The translations under genes and the position numbers were made by a program. The notes under the pieces were generated by a model. The model searched no databases and was not told the origin of the DNA. It saw only the letters and a program-made list of their open reading frames with translations. From Sphingomonas trueperi (GTDB taxonomy: Bacteria; Pseudomonadota; Alphaproteobacteria; Sphingomonadales; Sphingomonadaceae), in assembly GCF_011927635.1 (NCBI RefSeq), contig NZ_JAATJB010000012.1, forward strand, positions 62,001 to 126,000: DNA of 64,000 bases, given 5' to 3'. Of this stretch, positions 34,818 through 45,614 are shown one piece after another (the stretch's first letter is position 1; every line of letters starts with the position of its first letter).

Positions 34818-34959
34818 GGGGTTTCCGATCCGGCAGCGTCGCGCACCCGCGTGACGCGGGCGTGGCGGGAGAGCCTATGGACGCGCACGGCCGCGCTCAA
34901 TTCCGTATCGTTCCTAAGGGCTTGCGAAGGTGCGCTCCGTCCCGGCCGCTATCCACACG

Positions 34960-36420
34960 CTAGGTTCCGCGCCCGACACCTTCAGTCGATGGCAGGACCG
35001 TCACGATGACCCGTCGATACCGCGTAAGCGCGGGCATCCCCTTGTCGGTTACCGCGACGATGAAATGTACCGTCTCGAGCTTCTCCACCACCGGCGCCGT
35101 CGCGTTGGCGCGGTAGACGTTCTCGGGGCGGTTGATCGGCACCGGCTGCTTCCAGCTGCCCGCCTCGGGATAGGGAAACCAGGCGAAGGACAGGCTGTCG
35201 CCGTCCGGGTCAGCGCTCGGCGAGGCGTCGAGGAGGATCTTCTCGCCCGAATGGACGGTCAGCCGGTCGGCATGGGCGAGGCGGGGGGCCGGCGCGTGGT
35301 TGGCCTCCGCGAAGGCCCGGGTGGTCCAGGCGATGCGCGCGGCCATGTCGTTCTGATAGGCGTCGCGCCAGCGCCACACCGTCACCATCGGCCCGCGAAA
35401 GGTCTTTTCCGACGCGACCGGCCGCGAATAGGGCGTCGGCACCATCGGTGTGTAGGAATCGTCGGCGTTGGTCCAGATCGGCCGCGCCTCTGGCGCAAGC
35501 GGAATGCCGCCGGTGACCGTCTCGCCGGGCGGGAAGGGGCGGGGGACATAGCGCTCGTAGCGGCCGCCCCAGCCGCCCCATTCGGGATGCTCGGGCACGC
35601 TGAGCCCTGTCGGGATCAGGTTGAGGAACGAAGGCGTGTCGCCCTCCATCGTCCAGGCGACGTCGGGATAGAGCGCGCCCAAGGCCCCATGCCCCTGCTG
35701 GATGTTGCGGGCGATCCAGTCGTTGGAAACCGAGCCGTTGTCGATTCCCTCGATCGGCGTGCTCATGCCGGTCCAGCTGCCGTTACTGTAGGGCCCGGTG
35801 CTGACGATGTAGAAGAGGTTTGGAAACTCGCGGCGCAGCCAGGCGCCCGAATCGTCCTGGTCGGAGATGGTGTAGACGCGCAGCTTGGCGATCAGCCGTT
35901 CCGCCTCGGCGGGGCTGCGGGTGGCGCGCAGCGTGTACAGCGCCTGCGCCAGCGTGTTCGCGCCGCCCCAAACCGCCACCCAGAGGGGGCGCGGATCCGG
36001 GCGGTCGAGCGCGCGGAGCAGCAGCGCGGAGCCGGCGCTGTCCTTGCCCGCGCCGACGCTGGCCATGCCATAGCCGGGCTGCCCGCTCTGGATCTGCGCC
36101 AGCAGTTGCCCGGCGCTGGGATAGCCGGCGGCGTGGCGCAGCAGATTGGGCTGCACCCTGCCATAACCCGTCACGATCCGCCGCATCGTCTCCGGCTGCG
36201 GATCGGTCTTGAGCCAGATCGAGGTGGTGGCGATCAGCCCCTCGATGTCGATCTCGTTGGCGTAGAGCAACAGGCGGATCAGCGACTGGCTGTCGTCGGT
36301 CTCCGCCTCGATGTCCGAGAGGAAGATCAGCCGCTGCTTCTCGACCACCGGATCGCTTGCGGCGTGGGCGGGGCCCGCCACGGCAAGCACCGCCGCCAAA
36401 ACGATGCCGAATCCTCGCAT
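34960..36420 (-). CDS. DUF1593 nucleoside-hydrolase-like secreted protein
   Basis: A 486-residue exported protein with signal peptide MRGFGIVLAAVLAVAGPAHA. The N-terminal domain resembles inosine-uridine nucleoside hydrolases (FLSDIEAETDDSQSLIRLL with an acidic cluster similar to the metal-binding DxDxxxDD; VWGGANTLAQAL). The C-terminal part, from about residue 390 (DASPSADPDGDSLSFAWFPYPEAG), looks like the Ig-like C-terminal domain found with DUF1593 in proteins described from cellulose degraders. It may act on glycosides; substrate unknown. Confidence 0.85.
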   Translation of the reverse strand: MRGFGIVLAAVLAVAGPAHAASDPVVEKQRLIFLSDIEAETDDSQSLIRLLLYANEIDIEGLIATTSIWLKTDPQPETMRRIVTGYGRVQPNLLRHAAGYPSAGQLLAQIQSGQPGYGMASVGAGKDSAGSALLLRALDRPDPRPLWVAVWGGANTLAQALYTLRATRSPAEAERLIAKLRVYTISDQDDSGAWLRREFPNLFYIVSTGPYSNGSWTGMSTPIEGIDNGSVSNDWIARNIQQGHGALGALYPDVAWTMEGDTPSFLNLIPTGLSVPEHPEWGGWGGRYERYVPRPFPPGETVTGGIPLAPEARPIWTNADDSYTPMVPTPYSRPVASEKTFRGPMVTVWRWRDAYQNDMAARIAWTTRAFAEANHAPAPRLAHADRLTVHSGEKILLDASPSADPDGDSLSFAWFPYPEAGSWKQPVPINRPENVYRANATAPVVEKLETVHFIVAVTDKGMPALTRYRRVIVTVLPSTEGVGRGT

Positions 36421-36491
36421 GCGCCACCCCTCTCCCGTTTGGCCGGAGCCTAGAGGGGCAGGGCGGCGGCTGTCACGGAAAAGCTGCGGGC

Positions 36492-37628
<1,137 letters not shown>

Positions 37629-37668
37629 CTATTGGCGCGTTTGGGGCCGGAATCCAAGGGAGGGCCGT

Positions 37669-38304
37669 GTGGCGGAACAGGACGACGAGCTGCGGGCGAT
37701 GGCGGCGCATCGCGGGCTGAAGCTGGTCAAGTCGCGGCGGCGCAAGCCCGGGGGCGACTTCGGGCGGTACGGGCTCAAGGATGCGGGTGGGGCGGAGATA
37801 TTCGGCGTCGGGGCGGACGGGCTGACGGCGGATGCCGAGGCGATCCGCGGGTTCTTGCGCGGCGGGATGCGGAGCGACTGGAGTATTTCGGTCGAGACCA
37901 CGCCCGGACCGAAGCGCGCTCCCAAGCCGAAGCCTTCCCCCAAGTCCAAACCCGCACCGCCGCCCAAGCCGCGTTTCAAGCCTGAGGTCGCCAACCTGCT
38001 GCGCGACCTGCCAGAGGCGAAGGACGACGAGGCGTTCACCGATCTGCTCAAGCGCCCAGGCGTGCGGATCGAGCGGATCGTCTCACGCGGGCAGGCGACG
38101 CCCGATGAGGCGCCGATGGTGCAGGACTGGGACGAATGGGTGGTGCTGCTCGAAGGTGCGGCGGGGATCCGGATCGAGGATTCGGCCGAGGTGCGGCTGG
38201 CCCCGGGCGACCATCTGCTGATCCAGGCCGGGCAGAAACATTGGGTGACATGGACCGCGCGCGACCGGCCGAGCGTTTGGCTTGCCGTACATCTCGACGG
38301 ATAG
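37669..38304 (+). CDS. cupin-domain protein with an extra N-terminal domain
   Basis: A 211-residue protein in three parts: a small basic N-terminal domain (MAAHRGLKLVKSRRRKPGGDFGRYGL), a Pro/Lys linker around 80-105 (KRAPKPKPSPKSKPAPPPKP), and a C-terminal cupin of about 105 residues (EEWVVLLEGAAG-type start at DEWVVLLEGAAG, then APGDHLLIQAGQKHWV with a metal-binding His). The cupin part resembles stand-alone cupin proteins of about 110 residues, so this looks like a fusion. It starts at GTG; function unknown. Confidence 0.78.
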   Translation: MAEQDDELRAMAAHRGLKLVKSRRRKPGGDFGRYGLKDAGGAEIFGVGADGLTADAEAIRGFLRGGMRSDWSISVETTPGPKRAPKPKPSPKSKPAPPPKPRFKPEVANLLRDLPEAKDDEAFTDLLKRPGVRIERIVSRGQATPDEAPMVQDWDEWVVLLEGAAGIRIEDSAEVRLAPGDHLLIQAGQKHWVTWTARDRPSVWLAVHLDG

Positions 38305-38315
38305 GAGCAGCACCC

Positions 38316-38477
38316 ATGGCCGAACCCCTCAATCCCGGCGACGACGCCGCCCCGGGCACGCCGGGCACCGGCGAAGACATCTGCCGCCGTTGCGGCGGGT
38401 CGGGTCGCATTGACGGCGGCGAGTGCCCCAACTGCGGCGGTAGCGGCAAGGTGGTGGAGGGGATCGGCGGGGGCTGA
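38316..38477 (+). CDS. 53-residue DnaJ-type zinc-ribbon protein
   Basis: A tiny protein with two CxxCGGSG motifs (CRRCGGSGRI and CPNCGGSGKV), the same pattern as the zinc-binding region of DnaJ, and a Pro/Gly/Asp-rich N-terminus. It probably folds as a mini zinc ribbon. An ATAGGAGC site is about 9 bases before the ATG. It follows the cupin-fusion gene by 11 bp and is probably co-transcribed with it. No further domain is present, so partner and role are unknown. Confidence 0.75.
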   Translation: MAEPLNPGDDAAPGTPGTGEDICRRCGGSGRIDGGECPNCGGSGKVVEGIGGG

Positions 38478-38514
38478 TCGGCGCATCGCTACACCGAGCG
38501 CCTGCCTCACCTCC

Positions 38515-38592
38515 GTGCCCCTCCGAAAGCAGGGGCCCAGGGTCGCGGGCGACTTGCTCTCCTACCCTGGGCTCCTGCTTTCGCAGGAGCAC
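38515..38592. repeat. 78-bp inverted-repeat element
   Basis: GTGCCCCTCCGAAAGCAGGG and following CCCAGGGT (38515-38543) are mirrored by ACCCTGGGCTCCTGC and TTTCGCAGGAGCAC (38564-38592). This is a REP-like palindrome of a different sequence family from those at 6161 and 58447. It separates the zinc-ribbon gene and the convergent nucleoside transporter and could end both transcripts. Confidence 0.8.
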
Positions 38593-38598
38593 TAGGAA

Positions 38599-39903
38599 TT
38601 ACGGCAGCAGCAACCCAGCCAGCGCGGCCGACATCAGGTTCGCGAGGCTGCCCGCGATCAGCGCCTTGATCCCCAGCCGCGCAATCACCGGGCGCTGGTT
38701 GGGCGCGAGGCTGCCGGTGGTCGCCATCTGGATCGCGATCGAGCTGAAATTGGCGAAGCCGCACAAGGCAAAGGTGATGATCGCCTTGGAGCGCGGCGCG
38801 AGGTCGGTTGCCTTGCCGAGCTCGATGAAGCCGACGAATTCGTTGAGCACCACCTTGGTGCCGAACAGCCCCCCGGCCGTGAGCGACTCGTGCCAGGAGA
38901 TGCCGAGCAGGTACATCACCGGCGCGAAGATCGCCCCGATGATCGCCTGGAAGCTGAGGTGCGGATAGCCGAACCAGCCGCCGACCATGCCGAGCAGCCC
39001 GTTGGCCAGCGCCACCAGCGCGACGAAGGCGAGCACCATCGCGCCGACCGCCACCGCGATCTTCACGCCGGTCGAAGCACCATTGGCCGCCGCCATGATG
39101 ATGTTGGCGGCGCGCTCCTCCTGGAAATCCTCCTCGGCGACGCGGATCACCTCGTCCTCGCCGGACATCGGCGCGTCGACGACGGCGGGCTCGTCCGGCA
39201 TGATGATCTTGGCCATCATCAGTCCGCCCGGTGCCGCCATGAACGAGGCTGCGAGGAGGTAGGGGAGCGAGGCCGGCCCGAGCAGGCTGGCATAGGCGGC
39301 GAGGATCGTCCCCGCGACGCCCGCCATGCCGACGCTCATCACCGCGAAGACCTGCGAGGGGGTGAGGCGGGCCAGATAGGGCCGGATCACCAGTGGCGCC
39401 TCGCTCTGGCCGACGAAGATGTTCGCCGCCGCGCAGAGCGATTCGACCTTGCTGACCCCGGTCACCTTCTCAATCGCGCCGCCGATCCAGCGCACCACCA
39501 GCTGCATGATGCCGACATGGTAGAGGATCGAGACGAGCGCGGCGAAGAAGATGATCACCGGCAATGCGGCGATGGCGAGGCTCTGGCCGCCCAGCTCGGG
39601 CTTGGCGAGATTGCCGAACAGCAGCTGGGTGCCCGCGCTGGCATAGCCAAGCAGCGCCGAGACGCCGTTCGCCATGCTGTGCAGCGCTACCTGGCCCCAG
39701 CCGGTCCGAAGTACGATGACCGCCAGGCCGGCCTGGAGCAGAAAGGCGGGTCCGACGACGCGCAGGCGGATCGCCCGGCGATTGCTGGAAAGCAGGAAGG
39801 CGATGCCCAAAATCGCCAGCACCCCGAAAATGCCGATCGGGAAATGAGTCATTCTGAAGTCGATAGTCCCCATCGCCGGCGGAATCGCGGCCAGCAAACC
39901 CAT
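38599..39903 (-). CDS. nupC: concentrative nucleoside transporter, NupC family
   Basis: A 434-residue inner-membrane protein with 8-10 helices. The family hallmarks are visible: IFVGQSEAPLVIRPYL near the middle, TGSLAPNQRPVIARLG near the C-terminus and ALCGFANFSSIAIQM. NupC carriers import nucleosides with protons or sodium. The start is either the ATG at 39903 or an in-frame ATG at 39852 (MTHFPIGIFG); the shorter protein would begin just before the first helix. Confidence 0.92.
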   Translation of the reverse strand: MGLLAAIPPAMGTIDFRMTHFPIGIFGVLAILGIAFLLSSNRRAIRLRVVGPAFLLQAGLAVIVLRTGWGQVALHSMANGVSALLGYASAGTQLLFGNLAKPELGGQSLAIAALPVIIFFAALVSILYHVGIMQLVVRWIGGAIEKVTGVSKVESLCAAANIFVGQSEAPLVIRPYLARLTPSQVFAVMSVGMAGVAGTILAAYASLLGPASLPYLLAASFMAAPGGLMMAKIIMPDEPAVVDAPMSGEDEVIRVAEEDFQEERAANIIMAAANGASTGVKIAVAVGAMVLAFVALVALANGLLGMVGGWFGYPHLSFQAIIGAIFAPVMYLLGISWHESLTAGGLFGTKVVLNEFVGFIELGKATDLAPRSKAIITFALCGFANFSSIAIQMATTGSLAPNQRPVIARLGIKALIAGSLANLMSAALAGLLLP

Positions 39904-39971
39904 CGACCATACACGCGGCGGCGCATCTTGCCAGCCGCTTGCGTTGACCGGGGTGGGACAGGCGTGCTGCC

Positions 39972-40589
39972 CTAGTCGTCGTCCAGCCCGACGGCGAAGG
40001 CGAGCCGCAGCGCTTCGGACAGGCTGCGCGCCTCCAGCTTGGCCATGGCGTTGGCGCGGTGGACCTCTACCGTGCGCGGCGAGATGCCCAGGTCATAGGC
40101 GATGGTCTTGTTGGGATGCCCGCGCACCAGCCCGCGCAGCACGTCCTTCTCGCGCGGGGAGAGCAAGGCGATGCGCCGCTCGGCCTCCGCGCGGCTGGCA
40201 AGCGCGGCATCGCCCTCCTCCAGCCGCTCAAAGCCGCGTTCGAGGGCTTCGACCAATGCATCCTTCTCGAACGGCTTTTCGAGAAAGTCGATCGCGCCGC
40301 CCTTCATCGCCGCCACTGCGGTGCCGACATCGCCGTGGCCGGTCAGCACGATCACCGGCAGCTTGACGCCGCGCCTGGCAAGTTCCGCCTGGACCTCGAT
40401 CCCGTCCATCTCTGGCATGCGTACGTCGAGCAGGATGCAGCCGGGCTTGGCGCCGCCCACCCTGCCCAGGAAATCGACGCCCGAGCCATAGGTGTCGACG
40501 TCATAGCCCGAGGTGCGCAGCATGAAGCTCGTCGAACGGCGGACCGATTCCTCGTCGTCGACCAGGTGGATGCGCTTGCGGTCGCTCAT
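39972..40589 (-). CDS. fixJ: FixJ-type response regulator
   Basis: A 205-residue two-component response regulator. The receiver domain has acidic D11/D12, the phospho-acceptor D55 ([12 protein letters not shown]) and the [11 protein letters not shown] lysine; a LuxR/FixJ-type helix-turn-helix ([32 protein letters not shown]) is C-terminal. The ATG overlaps the fixL stop (ATGA), so sensor and regulator are co-translated. In rhizobia FixJ activates fixK under low oxygen; no fixK is in this window. Confidence 0.92.
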   Translation of the reverse strand: MSDRKRIHLVDDEESVRRSTSFMLRTSGYDVDTYGSGVDFLGRVGGAKPGCILLDVRMPEMDGIEVQAELARRGVKLPVIVLTGHGDVGTAVAAMKGGAIDFLEKPFEKDALVEALERGFERLEEGDAALASRAEAERRIALLSPREKDVLRGLVRGHPNKTIAYDLGISPRTVEVHRANAMAKLEARSLSEALRLAFAVGLDDD

Positions 40590-42136
40590 GCGGGTTCCTC
40601 GTGTGCGGACATCAGGGTGAAGTTGAAGATGGTGCCCCCTTCGTCGCGCGGCTCGGCCCAGATGCGGCCGCCATGCGCCTCGACGATGGTGCGGCAGATC
40701 GAGAGGCCGAGGCCCATGCCGCGCTCCTTGGTGGTGGCGAAGGCCTGGAACAGCCGCGGCGCCTGTTCGGGCACGATGCCGGGGCCGGTATCGGCCACCC
40801 AGACGCGGACCAGGTTGCGCGGGGCGACCTCCGATCCGATGGTGATCTCGCGCACCGGGCTCTCCGCCATTGCCTCGATCGCGTTGCGGATCAGGTTGAC
40901 CAGCACCTGCTGGATCTGCACCCGGTCGCACAGCACCGCGGTGGCGCGCGGATCGAGCGCGTAGAAGGCGCGCACGCCCAGCTCGCGCGACCCGGTGAGC
41001 GCCAGCCGGCTGGCCTCGTCGATCAGCCGCGGCAGGTCGACCAGCCCCATGTCCGCCTCGCCGCGCGCGACGAACTCGCGCAGCCGCCGGACGATGTTGC
41101 CCGCCCGCAGCGCCTCCTTGACCGATTCTGCCATCGCTTCCTGGATCATCGCCTGATCCTCGGGATCATCGCTGTCGCGCGCCATCAGGTTGCGCCCGGC
41201 TTCGAGATAATTGGCGATGGCGGTCAGTGGCTGGTTGAGCTCGTGCGCGAGTGTCGAGGCCATGGTGCCCATCGCCGAGAGCCGCGAGACGTGGATCAGC
41301 TCGGACTGAAGCTCCTTGAGGCGGAGCTGGGAGCGCTGCTCGTCGGTCAGATCGCGGATGAAGCCGGTGAAGATCCGCTGCCCCTCGCTGCTCGCCTCGC
41401 CGACCTGCAATTCCATCGGGAAATCGGTGCCGTCGCGCCGCTGGCCGACGACGATGCGGCCGATGCCGATCACCCGGCGCTCGCCGGTGGTGAGATAGCG
41501 GGCGAGATAGGAGTCGTGCAGCTGCGCGTCGGGGGCGGGCATCAGCATGCTGACGTTGCGGCCGATCACCTCCGCTTCCGTCCAGCCGAACAGCCGCTCG
41601 GCAGCGGCGCTGAACGAGAGCATGGTGCCCTGGGCATCGATCACCACCATCGCCGAGGGCACGGTGGCGAGGATCGAGCGCAGGTGGAGCGCGCTGCCGG
41701 CGAGCGCGGTCTGCGAGGCCTTGTGATCGGTGATGTCGCGGAACACCTCGGCATAGCCGTGCAAGCGGCCGTCGGCGTCGACGAGCGCGGAGAGCTGGAT
41801 TTCCGCCAGATATTCACTGCCGTCGCGGCGGACGCGCCAGCCTTCCTCGATCAGCCGGCCGGCGGCGCGGGCGCGTTCCAGGTCGCGCGCGGGCTTGGCG
41901 GCCTTGGCTTCTGCCGGGGGGTAATGGAGCGCGACGTCGGCGCCTGTAAGGTCGGCAGGCGTCCAGCCGTCGAGCAGCTCGACGCCGCGGCTCCAGCTGG
42001 CGATCCGGCCGTCGACGTCGAGCAGCAGCACGCCGCGATCCGTCGACGCCTCGAACAGAAGCGCCATCGCCGTGGGATCGTGGGCGGGCCTATCTGTCAT
42101 AAACTCCGATGCTTGTGCGCAATCCTTTCCATACAT
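40586..42136 (-). CDS. fixL: heme-PAS oxygen sensor histidine kinase FixL
   Basis: A 516-residue soluble kinase: PAS domain at about 25-135, heme PAS at about 150-265, HisKA with H298 ([13 protein letters not shown]) and a HATPase domain with NLIRNAIEA and TGPGIVPEQ motifs. The second PAS matches FixL, with the proximal heme His at H207 (LHDSYLARY) and the distal-pocket Arg at R227 (GIGRIV), spaced 20 residues apart as in Bradyrhizobium FixL (His200/Arg220). I start at 42136 because GGAGG lies 5 bases upstream; an in-frame ATG at 42100 is weaker. Confidence 0.92.
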   Translation of the reverse strand: MYGKDCAQASEFMTDRPAHDPTAMALLFEASTDRGVLLLDVDGRIASWSRGVELLDGWTPADLTGADVALHYPPAEAKAAKPARDLERARAAGRLIEEGWRVRRDGSEYLAEIQLSALVDADGRLHGYAEVFRDITDHKASQTALAGSALHLRSILATVPSAMVVIDAQGTMLSFSAAAERLFGWTEAEVIGRNVSMLMPAPDAQLHDSYLARYLTTGERRVIGIGRIVVGQRRDGTDFPMELQVGEASSEGQRIFTGFIRDLTDEQRSQLRLKELQSELIHVSRLSAMGTMASTLAHELNQPLTAIANYLEAGRNLMARDSDDPEDQAMIQEAMAESVKEALRAGNIVRRLREFVARGEADMGLVDLPRLIDEASRLALTGSRELGVRAFYALDPRATAVLCDRVQIQQVLVNLIRNAIEAMAESPVREITIGSEVAPRNLVRVWVADTGPGIVPEQAPRLFQAFATTKERGMGLGLSICRTIVEAHGGRIWAEPRDEGGTIFNFTLMSAHEEPA

Positions 42137-42162
42137 ACGCACCTCCCGGCAGGAAACTAGAA

Positions 42163-42178
42163 TTTGACCGTCGTCAAA
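42163..42178. promoter_or_regulatory. FNR/FixK-type palindrome between fixL and a small gene
   Basis: TTTGAC-CGTC-GTCAAA is a perfect 6-bp inverted repeat matching the Crp/FNR-family pattern TTGA-N6-TCAA. Its centre (42170.5) lies 41.5 bp before position 42212; GATATT at 42200-42205 would then be the -10 element. This is class II activator geometry for the rightward 38-residue gene. It also lies 35 bp before the fixL ATG on the other strand, so it could also control fixL. Confidence 0.65.
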
Positions 42179-42230
42179 GTAAAGGCCGGGTAAATACGGG
42201 ATATTTCCGCTCTTCTTGATGGAGGCGGAA

Positions 42231-42347
42231 ATGCTCGACGTCATTGGCAGCAACTATCTGTACATGGTGATGGGAGCGATGGGCGTTTTCACGCTCGCGC
42301 TCGCGTTTGTCACCCTCAGCGAGTATATGCATCCGCGCGATCGGTGA
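42231..42347 (+). CDS. 38-residue single-pass membrane protein behind an FNR/FixK-type site
   Basis: Start ATG at 42231 with GGAGG 5 bases upstream; stop TGA at 42345-42347. The peptide starts [20 protein letters not shown] and has one predicted membrane helix ([19 protein letters not shown]) followed by a short charged tail (EYMHPRDR). Small proteins of this size are often accessory subunits of respiratory oxidases, but I do not recognise a family. Promoter geometry and ribosome binding site argue that it is real. Confidence 0.7.
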   Translation: MLDVIGSNYLYMVMGAMGVFTLALAFVTLSEYMHPRDR

Positions 42348-42394
42348 GCGCAGACGGGCTTCCCCCGCGCGGCGCGGGGCGCTAGCGCGGTTGC

Positions 42395-43285
42395 ATGACT
42401 GCGAACCTTTCGATTGCCGGCCTCGAACTGGGCGGCACCAAATGCGTCGCCACTTTGGGCAGCGGCCCGGGCGACGTGCGCGAACAGCATGTTGTGCCGA
42501 CCACCGATCCGGCGACCACGCTCGCCGGACTCGAAGCGGTGCTCGATAGCTGGTCCTTCGACGCGATTGGCATCGCCAGCTTCGGGCCGATCGAACTCAA
42601 CCCGGCGCGGCCCAATTTCGGCTCGATCATCGCGACGACCAAGCCCGGCTGGAACGACACCGATCTTACGCGGCGCCTCTCCGCGCGCTACGGCAAGCCG
42701 CTGGCAATCCAGACCGATGTCAACGGTGCGGCGCTGGCGGAGGCGCGCTGGGGTGCTTCGGCGGGGCTTTCGACCCACGCGTACATCACCATCGGCACCG
42801 GGGTGGGCGTGGGGCTGGTCGCCAATGGCCGGCCGATCATGGGCTATGCGCATGGCGAGGCGGGGCATATGCGCTCGGCCCGCGCGCCCGGCGACACGTT
42901 CCAGGGCTGGTGTCCGTACCATGGCGATTGTGCCGAGGGGCTGCTCTCCGGCCCGGCGCTGGCCGCCCGATTCGGCCGGCCGGGGCAGGACGTCGCCGAC
43001 GACGCGCCCGAATGGGACTATTTCGCGCATGACCTGGCGGCGCTGCTCCACAACCTGATCGTCAGCCTCGCGCCCGAGCGGATCGCGATCGGCGGCGGGG
43101 TGATGACCCGGCGGCCGCAGCTGTTCGGCGCGGTGCGGGCGAAAGTGGCGGCAAGCATCAACGGCTATGGCGCGCTGGCGGGCTACTCCGCCGAGCTCGA
43201 CGAGCGGGTCGGTCCGCCGGGGCTGGGCGACATGGCGGGGCCGCTCGGCGCGATCGCGATGGGGCTGGAAGCGCTGGATCGCTGA
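42395..43285 (+). CDS. ROK family fructokinase
   Basis: A 296-residue ROK sugar kinase. The ATP phosphate motif [14 protein letters not shown] is at the N-terminus, the ROK signature region [21 protein letters not shown] is central, and [19 protein letters not shown] is the zinc-binding motif typical of the YdhR-like fructokinase subgroup. It probably phosphorylates fructose (or a related hexose). The gene is 47 bp after the small FNR-type gene and may be read from the same promoter. Confidence 0.88.
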   Translation: MTANLSIAGLELGGTKCVATLGSGPGDVREQHVVPTTDPATTLAGLEAVLDSWSFDAIGIASFGPIELNPARPNFGSIIATTKPGWNDTDLTRRLSARYGKPLAIQTDVNGAALAEARWGASAGLSTHAYITIGTGVGVGLVANGRPIMGYAHGEAGHMRSARAPGDTFQGWCPYHGDCAEGLLSGPALAARFGRPGQDVADDAPEWDYFAHDLAALLHNLIVSLAPERIAIGGGVMTRRPQLFGAVRAKVAASINGYGALAGYSAELDERVGPPGLGDMAGPLGAIAMGLEALDR

Positions 43286-43345
43286 GCTTGCGCGCTTTGG
43301 GGGTTGCGTCCCGCCCCCAAGCGGCATACAGGGCGCACCCTCGGT

Positions 43346-43422
43346 CGGGGCGTAGCGCAGCCTGGTAGCGCATCACACTGGGGGTGTGGGGGTCGCAGGT
43401 TCGAATCCTGTCGCCCCGACCA
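43346..43422 (+). tRNA. tRNA-Pro (anticodon GGG)
   Basis: A full cloverleaf of 77 nt including the encoded CCA: acceptor stem CGGGGCG/CGCCCCG, D stem GCGC/GCGC, anticodon stem TCACA/TGTGG with loop CTGGGGG (anticodon GGG at 43380-43382), T arm GCAGG-TTCGAAT-CCTGT, discriminator A, CCA. It reads CCC and CCU proline codons. It lies alone between the ROK gene and hslV. Confidence 0.96.
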
Positions 43423-43525
43423 AGCCACACCCAAGCAATCACGAAATCGCCGGATCGTTGCGCTTGCGCGGCCTTAGGGGAACTCCCCCTTTGCACGCCC
43501 GCACCCGCCACCCATATGCGCGTCC

Positions 43526-44092
43526 ATGAGTGACAAGAACGCTGCGTGGCACGGCACGACGATCCTCTCCGTGCGCAAATCGGGAAAAGTGGTGATTGCG
43601 GGCGACGGCCAGGTTTCGGCCGGCAACACCGTGATGAAGCCTAATGCGCGGAAAGTGCGTCCGCAGGGCGGCGGCAAGGTGATCGCGGGCTTTGCCGGTG
43701 CCACCGCCGATGCCTTCACCCTGTTCGAGCGGCTCGAGGCCAAGCTGGAGCGGCACCACGGCCAGCTGCTGCGCGCGGCGGTGGAGCTCGCCAAGGACTG
43801 GCGGACCGACAAATATCTCCGCAACCTGGAGGCGATGCTGCTCGTCGCCGACAAGGACGTCACGCTGGTGGTCACCGGCAATGGCGACGTGCTCGAGCCC
43901 GAGGCGCACGAGCATGGCACCGTCGCGGCGATCGGCTCGGGCGGCAATTTCGCGCTGTCCGCGGCGCGCGCGCTGATCGAGTACGAGCCCGATGCCGAAG
44001 TGGTCGCGCGCAAGGCGATGGCGATCGCCGGCGAGCTGTGCGTCTACACCAACGACCGGCTGACCGTGGAGTCGCTGGACAGCGCGAACTGA
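43526..44092 (+). CDS. hslV: ATP-dependent protease proteolytic subunit HslV
   Basis: HslV is the threonine peptidase of the HslUV (ClpYQ) protease. The 188-residue protein has the catalytic N-terminal Thr after a short leader: [10 protein letters not shown] precedes [18 protein letters not shown], so the leader of about 10 residues must be removed to expose Thr. Such short leaders are common in alphaproteobacteria. It is followed by a 110-bp palindromic repeat and hslU. Confidence 0.95.
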   Translation: MSDKNAAWHGTTILSVRKSGKVVIAGDGQVSAGNTVMKPNARKVRPQGGGKVIAGFAGATADAFTLFERLEAKLERHHGQLLRAAVELAKDWRTDKYLRNLEAMLLVADKDVTLVVTGNGDVLEPEAHEHGTVAAIGSGGNFALSAARALIEYEPDAEVVARKAMAIAGELCVYTNDRLTVESLDSAN

Positions 44093-44100
44093 CTTCTTCT

Positions 44101-44208
44101 CCCCTCCCGCGTGCGGGAGGGGCCGGGGGTGGGCCCTCGCTCGCCTCCAAAGACATCGCTCGCGGATGGCGGGCGCCCACCCCTAGCCCCTCCCGCAAGC
44201 GGGAGGGG
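44101..44208. repeat. composite palindromic repeat, copy 2 (between hslV and hslU)
   Basis: Hairpins CCCCTCCCGC-GT-GCGGGAGGGG (44101-44122) and CCCCTCCCGC-AA-GCGGGAGGGG (44187-44208) flank GGGGTGGGC (44126-44134) / GCCCACCCC (44175-44183). The inner segment CGCTCGCGGA and GCGGGCGCCCACCCCT is shared with copy 1 at 5621-5736. It lies inside the hslV-hslU transcription unit and starts 9 bp after the hslV stop. Confidence 0.85.
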
Positions 44209-44220
44209 AACGAGTACAAA

Positions 44221-45513
<1,293 letters not shown>

Positions 45514-45525
45514 GGTTGCAATACT

Positions 45526-45553
45526 AAGCCCCTCCCCTTCAGGGGAGGGGCTT
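45526..45553. terminator. putative terminator hairpin after hslU
   Basis: A perfect 12-bp stem, AAGCCCCTCCCC (45526-45537) / GGGGAGGGGCTT (45542-45553), with a TTCA tetraloop. It lies 12 bp after the hslU stop. There is no following T run on the plus strand, so it may act through rho or mRNA stabilisation. Confidence 0.55.
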
Positions 45554-45614
45554 GAGTAGCATCCGTCCCAACGATCTGGCAGGTTCCCGCGATCGACTCG
45601 ATCCGGGGGACTCC

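Noticed and set aside
34930..36453. Plus-strand frame of about 500 codons opposite the DUF1593 gene
   Set aside because: Opposite a gene with a clear signal peptide and conserved domains; composition is typical of antisense in GC-rich DNA.
43346..43422. tRNA-Pro as a possible integration site for a mobile element
   Set aside because: No integrase gene and no repeated tRNA 3' end is visible nearby; flanking genes are ordinary housekeeping genes.
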